A stretch of 64,000 nucleotides of DNA from Acanthacorydalis orientalis (Eukaryota; Arthropoda; Insecta; Megaloptera; Corydalidae): the NCBI GenBank assembly GCA_034766995.1, contig CM068322.1, positions 20,045,745 through 20,109,744 on the forward strand, written 5' to 3'. Every line of letters starts with the position of its first letter. Position 1 is the first letter of the stretch. Positions 36,270 through 48,013 of this stretch are shown here, in pieces. The position numbers and the translations under genes were made by a program. The notes beneath the pieces were generated by a model. The model was not told the DNA's origin, ran no database searches, and saw only the letters and a program-made list of their open reading frames with translations.

Positions 36270-36400
36270 AAAAAAATTACTCAAGTCCCTTCCAAATTGT
36301 GAACTTCTCTCTATGTTTGGATCATTCTCAATGAAGAAATCTTGCATTTCTTTAGCCAGTACAATTCGTTTACTTATAATATTTATAGCTGTCGTAAAGT
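36270..36400 (-). pseudogene. Possible transposase C-terminal scrap (pogo/Tigger-like)
   Basis: On the minus strand one frame stays open and reads YQFDFTTAINIISKRIVL, AKEMQDFFIENDPNIERSSQ, then FGRDLSNFFKKII. It is bounded by a stop upstream and a microsatellite downstream. The mixture of charged and hydrophobic residues is unlike the Ile/Tyr/Lys noise typical of this window. The DFF-ENDPN-ERS pattern reminds me of the C-terminal tail of pogo/Tigger-like proteins. No catalytic motif is present, so both the family and whether it is a relic at all are uncertain. It could also be a small exon of an unknown gene. Confidence 0.3.
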
Positions 36401-36704
36401 CGAATTGATACCGTCACTTCTGTTCGGAAGAAAAATTCAAAGTTGAGAGTTTTTGTTATCGTTGGAATGCAAGAAAGCAAGAAACTCTTTACAGTGGTGT
36501 GTGTGTTTATTATTTTGCACAGCAGAGTAAATGGAGAACTTTTTAAATACGCGCGAACATGTTTTAAAACAAGTTTTAAAACATTTTTTTGCAATATTTG
36601 ATCATGTTAAACTGAATTAATGCCGTGTAAATGGAAGTTTTTAGGCATTCCTTCAACCATGTTAGACGGAAACGTGCAATTCAAATACCGTGTAAATCGA
36701 AGAT

Positions 36705-36713
36705 TATATATAT

Positions 36714-36765
<52 letters not shown>
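36705..36765. repeat. (CA)n-(TA)n compound microsatellite
   Basis: A short ACACAC tract is followed by an AT run. Confidence 0.9.
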
Positions 36766-36767
<2 letters not shown>

Positions 36768-37355
36768 AAATAATTTATTTACTCGAAGAAGGCAAATTAT
36801 TTGTTTTTTAAAAACACTTAGCTGATTCTTAGATCCAGTATGAGATGAATTTCATCAGAATAGTTGATTGATCTTTTTTATAATAAAATAATCTTAAATA
36901 TAAAATTAAGATAGTATTTGTAAAATGGTGTGGGTAAATATTTAATTTTAATAAAAGCGTAAAATTCTGGTGCAAGTGACAATAATGTATTCTATTAATC
37001 TATATTTCCCTAGAATAAAATACTAAATGAAGGACTATGTAAAATACGTATATCCCATAAATAAAAAAAAATATTTAGAGTAGAACGTACTCGACTGTCG
37101 TATTGCTCATGTAATTTTTTTCTCAAATTAGTCACTTTTATTGATTACAGATGACCTCAATAGCAAGTAATTGAATTTTTTTCTATTAAAAATTTGACAT
37201 CTACAATTTTATGACTGAAACTTCGGAAGCAAATATGAAATATGTTGATCTTTTTATGATGTGTGACAATTTTGGAGTGATGTATTGGAAATATTACATA
37301 TCATATTTGAAATTGGTTTTTAAACTTGCTTTTTGGTTTCAGATTGTACATACGC

Positions 37356-37356
<1 letters not shown>

Positions 37357-37389
<33 letters not shown>

Positions 37390-37537
37390 ACATATATTAT
37401 ATATATATACATATATTATATATATACATATATTATATATATATACATATATTATATATATATATACATATATATTAATATATATATATATATATATACA
37501 TACATAGTATATATATATACTATATATATACATATTA
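37357..37537. repeat. Higher-order (TA)n minisatellite
   Basis: About 180 bases of AT repeat are punctuated at regular intervals by ttatata and acatata, giving units of roughly 22-26 bases. ORFs here translate to Ile-Tyr repeats and are not genes. Confidence 0.9.
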
Positions 37538-37972
37538 AAGATATAAATTAAAATTTATATCTTCTTTTGTAAACACAAAATTAATTTAAGACTCAGTAAA
37601 CAAATATTATTCTTCAATAAGTTTTAGAACTGGTTTCTCTTTTTTTTAAACAAAAAAACACTAATGTTTGTCTATATTACTGAATAATAATTAAGCTGAT
37701 TATATTTTAATTATTTTATTATTTATGTTTACCATTGCGAAAAATTAAATACTACACTCAAATGTAAAAAATGTGTAGTTTATTAAATAAAATTTAATAA
37801 ACATGTATGAATATTGAAATTAATTATTAATATAATAGTTTATTTACATAGACGATGAAGTTTTTAATTTTGTTATGCATTTATTCTCATAATCATTAAA
37901 TTATCGAGATTTATAAATGTGTTTTACGATTTTTGATGTATTAAGATTTTGATACTTAATTGAATATAAATA

Positions 37973-38003
37973 TTTATATATATACACACACAAACACATA
38001 TAT

Positions 38004-38081
<78 letters not shown>
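37973..38081. repeat. Long (TA)n microsatellite with CA block
   Basis: About 109 bases of AT repeat, with acacacacaaacaca near its left side and two ttat shifts. Confidence 0.95.
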
Positions 38082-38088
<7 letters not shown>

Positions 38089-39049
38089 AAGAGTAGACTA
38101 TATGACCTGAAATTACTAATAAGATGTAAATTCAATAAAATTTACATAACTCTTAATAACTAAAAATAAGTGTGAAAATAGAATAATTGTAATAATTGAA
38201 AAGTTGTATAAACATAAGTAAAGATGAATAGAAATATTTATGATAGAAGTTTATTTTGGTACTTCTAGGACTAATGATTTGTTTATATTATTATATTTTT
38301 AATCTTTCATTTAAGATTAATTAAATATTTTAAAGGAATTTCGTTTATACATGTTTTTTATAATAAAGAGGTGGAATTTTTACGATAAATTTTATAGGCG
38401 TCTATATAAAATATTAATTACCTTTCGAATAGGCGTCCGTGTCTACAATAAATTGCATTCTTGAATATTGAAATCATTGTCCTTGTCATGAATAAATTGA
38501 ATATAAGAAACAGGAAAAATAAAAATCTTATTCCTTATTGAAACTTATGTCACCGGATTTTCTCTTCTAATCTGTTTTATTTATAATTATGATTTATATA
38601 AAATAAAAACAAATAAAACGAATGTATATATATATATATATATATTATAAAAGACAAATTATTTTGGTGTTTGTTAATGATGCAGTAAATTTTGACAAAA
38701 ATATATGTTTGTGTTTAAAAGTTATTTAATGTTAAATATTTTAATTATCATATTGATTGTTTTATACATTTTAAAAATAACTTTTTATATTAATTAATTT
38801 TCGTGGTTCTTATTTTACTATAGAAATGAAAAGTGATGCTGACCTCATTTGAAGATAAATAACTTTATGACCTAATTATAAGAAATATCCTTAATTTAAA
38901 ATTCTTTAACTTGTATTAAATAGTTTAACTTTTTAATGAATTTTAAATTATTTATTGTTCAAGAAGTGTATTTATATCAAATTTTAAGAATTTTATTTGT
39001 AAGTTAGTTTTTAGTTTGGCGATGTGCTTTTAATTACTCTATTTTAAGA

Positions 39050-39050
<1 letters not shown>

Positions 39051-39109
<59 letters not shown>

Positions 39110-39120
39110 CACACACACAT
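39051..39120. repeat. (TA)n-(CA)n compound microsatellite
   Basis: An AT run of about 52 bases is followed by acacacacac. Confidence 0.95.
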
Positions 39121-40078
39121 ACATACAATGTATAAAATGCTTCGGGTTAAATTATTTACAGAAGTCAAAGGAATACATTTTCGAATTTTAACATATAATT
39201 TATGTTTCGTTTCATAGCTATTTTTCAATTATTTTTTATTTTTAGCGGTTGTTTTTCTTATTATTCTTAGTAATGTGTTGAATTTTACATTTTTTTTCTG
39301 GAAATTTTCTTCAGTGTTTATTATCATTCTGTCTGTACTGAATGTTATTAAGTATGAATCTGTATATATCAGTTTACTCAAAGAATTTAAATTTTTATAC
39401 AGTACTCTATTTCTATCCCTCCTTCTCTCTTTCTCTCTCCCATATCTATTTTTTCTTACAAATTGATGTATAAAGTTATAAGATCCAGATATATAAATTA
39501 GTAATACTTATTTTGTCTAAAGACAGTAATAGAGAAAAGTGATAAAATTATAGTGAAATTAATGATTGAAATGAGTTTGGAAGAAGAAATAATATTGTGA
39601 AGTTGAGGGTTTTGAAAAAATTTTGTAAAATATTGTATGTATTAGAGAATATTATATATATATATATATATATATCGCAACTCTCCAAAGTATGGCGATA
39701 TTACTTTCCGTCATAAGTACAATTAATTTGATTGTTAAATTAATTACATTAATTGTACAATAAATCAATATTTTGATAAATTTATTAGCTAATATTAAAT
39801 TAAAAATAAATTTATTATCATATTATGTAGTTAAATTTTTGTCATAGAAGATCTTGTGTGCTTTTGCTTAGTTTTTGAAATTAGGATTTTATAGTTGAGA
39901 TAAAAACTTTAATTTCTGCGCCTATATCAACTTTTGATAGGTTATCCTCAATTTTCTCTACAAAAAAATATTTTTTTATATTTTTACAAATGACTTCTTA
40001 GTCACCCGATAAACTATAAAATATTTTGTCCATTTTTAAAATGAATTTTAATTTTTGATTATTATTATTAAGTTTTTT

Positions 40079-40187
<109 letters not shown>

Positions 40188-40924
40188 AGGCGACATTTTA
40201 ACAATCTCATTCAAAAGTTTAGGAAATGCATACTTAAATAATTATTTTTTTGTCAATATACCATAGATTATCCATTGTTTTTCAAAAAAATAATGATGAT
40301 TTTGAAACTAGGTTTAAATAAAGCAATAAACTGATAGATAAATACTAAATTTCACAGAAGATTTCGAATTTGGAAAAAACTGAATTATTTTTTATTCAAA
40401 ATATTACATCTCTAAATGAACGTTTCAAATTTAATAATAAATTTGTGATCAGCATAGGAAAAAGGCCTAAATAAAAACGTTCCTTATAAAAATCATGCTT
40501 CAAAATTTCCATGTTTGTTTATAGTTAACATAATTAATATTGAAACGATTTCGATTATTTGAAATGAGAATTTTATATCTGAAGCGAAGAAAATATTTAT
40601 GAATTTATATATTATTTTTATTTTTTTAAATATTTTTCAAATGATTTCAGATATTCTAAAAAACTTGTTTGCGATAAAATATAAATTATTTATTATAAAA
40701 TATAATTGTGTTCAGTGATTAATAAAAAAAAATCTTAATACGAATATTAATAAATAAATAAAAATTATATTAAAATATATTATAATAAATTTATATTTAA
40801 ATAAGTATTGTATTATTCTTTAATAAAAATAAAGAAATCTTAAAAATATTTGCTTGTAGTGAAAAGCACGAGATTTTAAAATTATTGGAAAGTGATGTAA
40901 ATCAGCGTGTTAAATAAATAATTT

Positions 40925-41235
40925 GTAACTTCTTCTTCTTCCTCGTTAGTAGCTTTAGTCTGTTTTTTTCCATTATTATGGTCTCATTGTGATGGTGACT
41001 CTATAGATGAACAGGCTCAATTTTCGGCCTACCGTTCTGGAGAGATTCTTAGTCTTATCGTTTAGTTAGTCTATTTCCGAGGCTTTTATTAGTACTTTGA
41101 GCGGTATATACTTTTTTACGCTGGATAAGCTGCTAACCTAGTCCACTAACCCTCCTCCTTTATCCGGGTTTGGGACCGGCTACCACTACAATAAAACTAT
41201 TTGATCCAGCCAGTTGTAGTTGTAGGCGGAGTTAA
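40925..41235 (-). repeat. GC-richer unclassified interspersed repeat
   Basis: This 310-bp block stands out by composition and word use, for example on the minus strand tggtagccggtcccaaaccc, ggataaaggaggagggtt and agtggactaggttagc. Similar runs seem familiar to me from arthropod repetitive DNA, possibly the 5' part of a non-LTR retrotransposon, but I cannot confirm that. No terminal inverted repeat, poly-A tail, target duplication or long ORF is visible. Confidence 0.35.
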
Positions 41236-41826
41236 TTTGTAACTATTAATTAAAAAAAACATTTCATAGTGTAACTGATACAAAAAATTTGCTACTGGAA
41301 AGCACAAAATTGTTTTGAATTGCCTTCTTGTAGATTTTTTTTTTGTAATTGCCAGTAATATCGTTAAATGTTCTAAAGATGCGTGACTTAATTCAATTTG
41401 TTATATTGAAATATATTGCATTAAGACTTTAAACCAATTTTATAATTTTCACATTATTTTATATACTGAGTTATACTTTCATACGTAAGTTTCTTTTTCC
41501 ATAATTTTTTTATTAAATGGTTTCTAAAATCTGTTTTTACATATCGTCTGATTTCTAATGAATATAACTTTAGATGCAAATTAGAAGATAATGATTGATT
41601 TTATTACAATAAATATTTTTTATAAAAAAATTATAAAATTGTGTTACAAATGTAAAATAAAATATAGTTTTTTAAACAGGGCGAAAATAAACATAAACGA
41701 TTTTTAATCTACATATTTAATTTTAGAACCCTTTTATTGATATATTATCAAATTTATTCTCATTATTTTAATAGAAAAGTTTTAAGCGTATAATATATTT
41801 TATAGTAGTTTATAACTTAAATATTC

Positions 41827-41884
<58 letters not shown>

Positions 41885-42640
41885 TTATATATTTATAAAC
41901 TTTACGTATATCGTTTTGACAGTAATTTGATACATTAAGACATGCCACTCTATAAATCTTATTATTTACGAAGATATCAACACGCAAGAACAATAGATAC
42001 AATATAACAAAAAGATCGTCATCTTTGCAATTAGGATCAAAGCTTTATAAATCTCGAAAAGAGATTATATTATAGTAATATAGTGAGAAAATTTTCCTCT
42101 GGTGAGAAATATATTATTTATACGTCGGCGGAAAAGTGTATGAAATTTTGTTGTTTTTTGAAAATAAAATATTATCAACTTATATAAATTGGAATTAATT
42201 TCAAAATTTGAGAGAATAAATATTGTAATTTATTATATCCAAGTTTTCAGTTTTAAATAATGTTATTTTCTAATATGGTAGATTCATAAATACTTTAATT
42301 TTTATTTGATTGATGTATAGCAATATATATATATATATATATATATATTGTGTGTGTATGTATGTTTTTTTAAGTTCAAGCAAAAAAAAATAAAAATAAA
42401 AGTATTTTCATAGGATTCACAGTTATAATTTTTATTCTGTGTTTATTTTATTAGTTAAAATTACAAAATTATCAACATCAGTTGACGTTACGTAGAATTT
42501 TATGATGGAATGGATATATAGAAATATTAGGGACAATGTATTTAATTTTATGTTTATTTTAGTGTATATTATAGGACTTGTTTATTGTACAGGATGCTTG
42601 AAGGCTGATTTACAACTTATTTTTCTTATAGTTTCTACAT
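41236..42640. other. AT-rich stretch without a recognisable gene
   Basis: No gene seen. (TA)n runs are at 41,830-41,890 and 42,321-42,365, the latter with a TG tail. Confidence 0.55.
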
Positions 42641-42649
42641 GAACTGACA

Positions 42650-43760
42650 AACAGTAATTTTTTCTTGATTACTTTACTTAGAATCGAGAAAATTTATAAA
42701 AACTGTCAGTCATATAGCGTCCTCTATCTGCGGCTCAAAGTGAATTCTTTCAATCACATTTTAACATATTTTCTGAGTATCTCATCAATTTCATGACAAG
42801 TATTCTCTTCTGGCTTGTTCATATAAACCTTATTTTTGCAATATCTTCATTAAAATAATTTATTGGTGTTCAAACTGGTGATATTGATGGTCAATTGAAA
42901 TCATAGAATCACAAAATTAACTGTTCTGGAAACATGAAATTCAAAATTTTAATTTTGTGTTGTGTGTGATATAGCGCCATTTTGTTGAAGTCGTATGTTC
43001 TTTAATCGAAATTTCTTCAATTCGAGTGCAAAAAGTTATCAATTATCTCACAAAATTGTTCACCATTCTACCCAACAGCATTATCCGTCGAGTTCTCAAA
43101 GAAATACAATCCAATGATACTTCTGAGCTACATATCGAACCACATTGTCACTCTAGGTAGATGTAAGGTTCGTTGATGGATCCATTGTGGATTTTCAGAA
43201 CCCCTCAATCGGTTATTTTTCTTGTTGAAGAAACCACTCAAATCAAAATAAGCCTTGCTAGATGCTTTTTTTCAAAACTCCGGGTTGTCTGCATTGAGCT
43301 ACAACAACGAATTATTGTATTTGCAGCGGTGTTTATAGTTTGTGTTGAAGTTCCTTGTGTTAACTGAATCTTATACTGAAAACATGTAAGTCTTTCTTCA
43401 AAATACTCAATATAGTGTGAGGAGAAACTCCCAATTGTTGTGAATGATGGAAGTTTTCGATATTTCATTCACATTTTAATGCATACTTTCAATAATTTCC
43501 ATCCTTTGAGAACATCAGCCCATACTTTGGTCTGTCGGTCACTGAATCATTATTTTTGAATTCCTTCACTAATTGAAATGGCTTATTTGGCATATTATTA
43601 CGACCAACATTTTTAAGTAATTCTATAACCGTTACCGAAATTGAAGAATGCTTTTTATAGAATGTTTTTACAATAATTACACGATATTTAATCGAATAAA
43701 AATTCATAATGATTTCCCTACATTCGCTCTCTTCAATTATGAAATTGCAACTAACACAAA
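42650..43760 (-). pseudogene. Tc1/mariner-superfamily transposase relic, heavily decayed
   Basis: Read on the minus strand the order of motifs is YRVIIVKTFYKKHSSISV and KEFKNNDSVTDRPKYG (N-terminal helix-turn-helix region, 43,489-43,707). Next come HHSQQLGVSPHTILSILKKD, KASSKAYFDLSGFFNKKNN (normally SDEAHF-L-G-VNKQN), then GSENPQWIHQRTLHLPRVT and GLYFFEN. Last are LQQNGAISHT, TPINYFNEDI and a C-terminal ADRGRYMTDSF. In family members the LQQ-N-GA residue is Asp and the PI-N-YF residue is Asp, so two of the three catalytic residues are substituted, and the first lies at a degraded SDEA. Stops and frameshifts occur throughout. The layout resembles the relic at 19.4-20.4 kb, but the sequence is clearly a different subfamily. 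Terminal repeats were not identified. Confidence 0.75.
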
Positions 43761-43836
43761 CTTGTCAAATCAAAATGGTGACCAATCAACGTTGCAAACC
43801 TACTTTTCAAACATTCTGTACCTATCTATCTACTCA

Positions 43837-43840
<4 letters not shown>

Positions 43841-43876
<36 letters not shown>

Positions 43877-43903
43877 CACATTTATATATATATATATATA
43901 TAC
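43841..43903. repeat. (TA)n microsatellite, two blocks
   Basis: AT runs separated by catacacattt. Confidence 0.9.
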
Positions 43904-44196
43904 TGAACTGCACAATACTTGGTAAAATATTATGATGTTACACAATATCATTTTTTGGAAAAAAAATGATCAAAAAGAGAATAAAATCGAGAATATATTT
44001 TTCCTTTTTACCACAGCCTCTAAAATTATTTTAATCGTATGGAAATTATTCGAATATTAACATAAATTGACATAATATAATACTCATACATAATATGAGT
44101 ATACCCATCCTTATAAATTTTATCTTAATGTCATATTTCAAATATTCGGCATAATTTAAAATCCGTAAGCAAGTTCCTTATAATTCATATATCCAC

Positions 44197-44328
<132 letters not shown>

Positions 44329-44542
44329 CTAAATTAACCACAAAAAATTACAACTTTGCAAAAAATAGCCTATCTGCGATAATATAAACGATTTGTAAAT
44401 ATACTAACATGTATAAAACGACTACGTTGCGATATATATGCGATAATAATAATATAGACATGATATTTAAAAAAAAATATTTTTATTGTTTCATTCGGTT
44501 CATGTACAGGCTTACAATTGATAAGTGGGTGAGCGCAGCGAG

Positions 44543-44562
44543 CAAGGGGCGAATGCCCCTTG
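44543..44562. repeat. GC-rich hairpin, possible Helitron-type element end
   Basis: CAAGGGGC, loop gaat, GCCCCTTG is a perfect 8-bp GC-rich stem, unique in this window. It is preceded by gtgagcgcagcgagc. Helitron-like elements often carry a short GC-rich hairpin near their 3' end, commonly with gcgaagcgagc-type text beside it (general knowledge). The required CTRR end a few bases after the hairpin is not seen on the plus strand (tgtgcgtg follows), so the assignment is tentative. Confidence 0.35.
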
Positions 44563-44574
44563 TGTGCGTGTATA

Positions 44575-44787
44575 TATATATGCTGCTATTGTATCTGCTA
44601 TATATATATATATATATATATATAGTTGTTTTCTTTTATTAGTATGTTATGTAACCATTATTGCAGACCGATTGCAACGTGTTATTTTATATACGAGGAA
44701 AACATATCTGAGTAACATAGAAACTTGGACGTCATAAAGAAGTAAGTCGACGTCATCGAATATTTTTTGTGGATAATTATGATTGTG

Positions 44788-44792
<5 letters not shown>
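44575..44792 (+). repeat. Dispersed repeat, copy 2
   Basis: Matches positions 1-195, with landmarks tattagtatgtta, attgcag, gattgcaac, ttttatata, acatagaaac, cgacgtcatcg and ggataattatgatt. Copy 2 has extra sequence (ttggacgtcataaagaagta) near the site that reads ctcgattcgaataaatac in copy 1. It lies directly to the right of the GC-rich hairpin at 44,543-44,562. Small ORFs across it (44,409-44,642 and 44,525-44,737) are chance reading frames. Confidence 0.6.
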
Positions 44793-44872
<80 letters not shown>

Positions 44873-44903
44873 GTATGTATATATATATATATACGGAAAG
44901 AGA

Positions 44904-44939
<36 letters not shown>

Positions 44940-44945
44940 ACATTT
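44786..44945. repeat. Long compound (TA)n/(CA)n microsatellite
   Basis: Alternating AT blocks, an acacacaca block and ggaaagagaga spacer. ORFs of 86-129 codons on both strands are products of this repeat. Confidence 0.9.
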
Positions 44946-45353
44946 AAAGTATACACATATATCCTTCTCGTCTTTTAAGTGTAATATATACAGTTTAATT
45001 CTATTTATACCAACAAGTCCGTCATGAAGTATGTAGTACCTCCTACGTATATTTACGTTCAATTTGATCATATTGCATATAATTAAGTACGTATTAATTT
45101 AAAACCTACTTTATAAATACAATATTATATACATATATTTCGTATTTTCTGCATTGAATATTTCAGTCAAAGCAACTGGTTATTTTTTTAAATATTTATC
45201 TTAGTATTATAGCATACTGATGTAAATTAATGTTAAAAATTTAACGTTCAATTGAATAACACATAAATATGACAAATATTTACTTATTTAATATTCATAG
45301 AATTAATGAGATTTTAGTACTGAGGTCAAAGTTTTGAAAAATATAAACGTTCA

Positions 45354-45356
<3 letters not shown>

Positions 45357-45395
<39 letters not shown>

Positions 45396-45408
45396 ATATA
45401 TATATATA

Positions 45409-45459
<51 letters not shown>

Positions 45460-45460
45460 C
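45357..45460. repeat. (TA)n-(TG)n compound microsatellite
   Basis: Two AT blocks with a tatgtgtgtgtgta centre. Confidence 0.95.
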
Positions 45461-46132
45461 TATGAATAAAAATATTTTAAAGGTCATGAAATATAACTGT
45501 TTTAGAATGTATGTTAGATAAGGGGAATAAAAAAAAACTGTATGATTTATCTTTGTCGGTATGATTAGTCATTGATAACGTGTCGTATTAAATTGTACGT
45601 GAGGTCTCGGTTTCGGTAAAGATGAAAAAAGGCGAGCAAAGAATTAAATTTGTAAAGGTTATGGTTTTTAACGCCATGAAAATTATGCTGAAATGTAAAG
45701 TTTTTATGAAATGTATTATTTGTATATTAGATGAAAAATAAAGTTGTAGTTGTGTGAAAACTTCGAAAAAAAAATCATTAAAATGTAATAAAAATCTGTT
45801 TCAATTTATGTCAATTTGCTTAATGATAGTTTTATAATGATATTTTATATATCTCGGAAAATTTATTTAAGTAAACGACTTTGAATATCTTTTTAAAAAG
45901 TTTATAAATAAATATTTTTCCCTCATAAATAACTTTATTACTACTCGAAATATTTAGCTAATTAATTGATTATTGATGATATTAATCGTTTCTTATTCGA
46001 ATTTCCTTAGAACACTAAGTCACAGAAAATGTAGACTAATGAGAAAAATATAAGAGGCAAAAAAGTGACAAGGAATTTGCAGTAATTTTGAACCTTGGAG
46101 GTAACAGTATCGCCATAGAGATGTAAATAGAA

Positions 46133-46308
46133 ATTAAAATAATCAATAATAAGTTATTTATAACAAATTAAATAATTAATAATAAATTAAAATAATCAAT
46201 AGATTATTTATAACCAATTAAATAATTAATAATGAATTAAAATAATCAAGAATAAATTAATTATAACAAATTAAATAATTAATAATAAATTAAAATAATC
46301 AATAATAA
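46133..46308 (+). repeat. AT-rich minisatellite, about 3.3 units of 50-53 bp
   Basis: The word attaaaataatca starts at 46,133, 46,186, 46,236 and 46,289, giving spacings of 53, 50 and 53. Between these, each unit carries ttataac-aattaaataatta. Units differ by a few substitutions and a 3-bp indel. Confidence 0.85.
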
Positions 46309-47445
46309 AAACACATTTTTAATACTAAAAAAATAGTTTTGCAGGAGGAAAAAAAATTTTTTAATAATGAAAGTAATCAGTGTTAAAAAGTGGTTTTCAA
46401 CTATTATTATGTTTGCAATCATTTCTTTTTTTGAAATACCTAATTTCAATTTAGGATTTATGTTGAAAACTAGATAATATTTTAATGTAATTGAAAATTA
46501 ATAATTTATACTGAATTACAAATTAGTTGATTTATGAAAACAGATATAAATTGTTAGGGGGATAAAATTACTTTTATGAGTAAAAATAAGTATATTAAAT
46601 TCTAGATTTGATAATACAATTGGTAAAAAATAGAAACGCATATAGAATTTGTTTTTTGAGAGATAAACATTTATTAAATGGAGATAATCATGAAAAAATC
46701 ATTTCTTAATAAATAAAACAATACAAGTATAGAATTTCAGTCCACTGTTTAGTTCCTAGTCAAGTACATACTATTTTATAACATTAGTGTAATTCTATAT
46801 ATTTGTTGAAGAAAAACATTAAAAAACATGCTAGATAAACAGTCAATACAGTATATATTTTCTTGGAATGAATCACATTCTTACATCTATGAACTGTTGG
46901 GGTTTTTCAACAAAATCCTTAAGCAAAAGATTAAAGAGAAAAGTTTGTGTGAATTGAACGACTTTTTCCTGATTTACGTTGCGTGAACATCTGCTGCTGG
47001 ATTTAAATTTTTACAAAGCGTATTTGCAATTACTATAAATCTTTTTGTAATCTATTTACAGATTTTTTGATAGTTTGTTTTATATGAAATTTGAAATAAA
47101 TATGCGATGAAGTGATTATTTATTTAAGTTTTATAAACAAATACGTTTTATATTTAAAAATAATTTAACTTATGTGCTGTATTTATATACATGTCAATAA
47201 TTTCTTTTCCTATGTATTACATTTTATGAAAGCATACAAAATATATACATAAAAATATTTTGTGCAAGTATTTTAAGAAAATAAATATTTTCATTGATAT
47301 ACTGCAGGCAAATACGATATTGTACATAATCGAACCGTAAAAGTTGATAATGTTTACCAAAAGTTCGTCTACTTCATCCTGTTTGCCTCAGATGTGATTA
47401 AAGAAAGATCAGTTTTACACTTCACATTCTTCCTATCTCTCTCTC

Positions 47446-47505
47446 TATATATACATATATATATATCTATATATATATATATATATATATATATGCATAT
47501 ATATC
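47446..47505. repeat. (CT)n-(TA)n microsatellite
   Basis: A tctctctctc tract is followed by AT blocks with tac, tct and tgc interruptions. Confidence 0.85.
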
Positions 47506-47958
47506 AAATAAAGAATTGAAAATACTTCCATGTATATTACAGTAATTTATTTTTATTAAATCCATACTTTATTTAATTTAACAATAATATAAAATTTGAA
47601 AAAAATTATTAATTTTATGAATTTTAAATTAAGTGTTTAAATTTGAAAGCCAAAAATAAATGCTTTAAACCTAATAATAGTTAAAACCTATACCTAAAAT
47701 TATAGTTATATAATAACTTAATAAAGTAATTTAATAAAATATATAACAAAATTTTATATTATCAGAGATTTTCATTGTGTAAAGATTGAACCTATTTTTT
47801 TTAAAAAGCAAGAAACAAGAAATTGTAAGTTTTAACTTTTTATTAAAACAATCAAATTACTAATATACAATGAAATAATATTACTAAAAATATTTAATGT
47901 AGTAAATATTTCTTATTCTTCTATTAAAATTTATTCCCACGCACAAACACACACATAC

Positions 47959-47962
47959 ATGC

Positions 47963-48010
<48 letters not shown>
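47959..48010. repeat. (CA)n/(TA)n microsatellite
   Basis: acacacacatacatgca precedes two AT blocks. The overlapping minus-strand ORF (47,884-48,075) is repeat-derived. Confidence 0.9.

Positions 48011-48013
<3 letters not shown>

Noticed and set aside
37211..37551. Two ORFs of 98 and 72 codons on the plus strand
   Set aside because: Their length comes from (TA)n read as Ile-Tyr repeats; there is no other conserved content.
44543..44562. GC-rich hairpin as a bacterial-type transcription terminator
   Set aside because: No T-run follows, and the window is eukaryotic in every other respect.
44647..45071. ORFs of 86-129 codons on both strands, the longest in the window
   Set aside because: They overlap one another on opposite strands and are built on compound TA/CA microsatellites.
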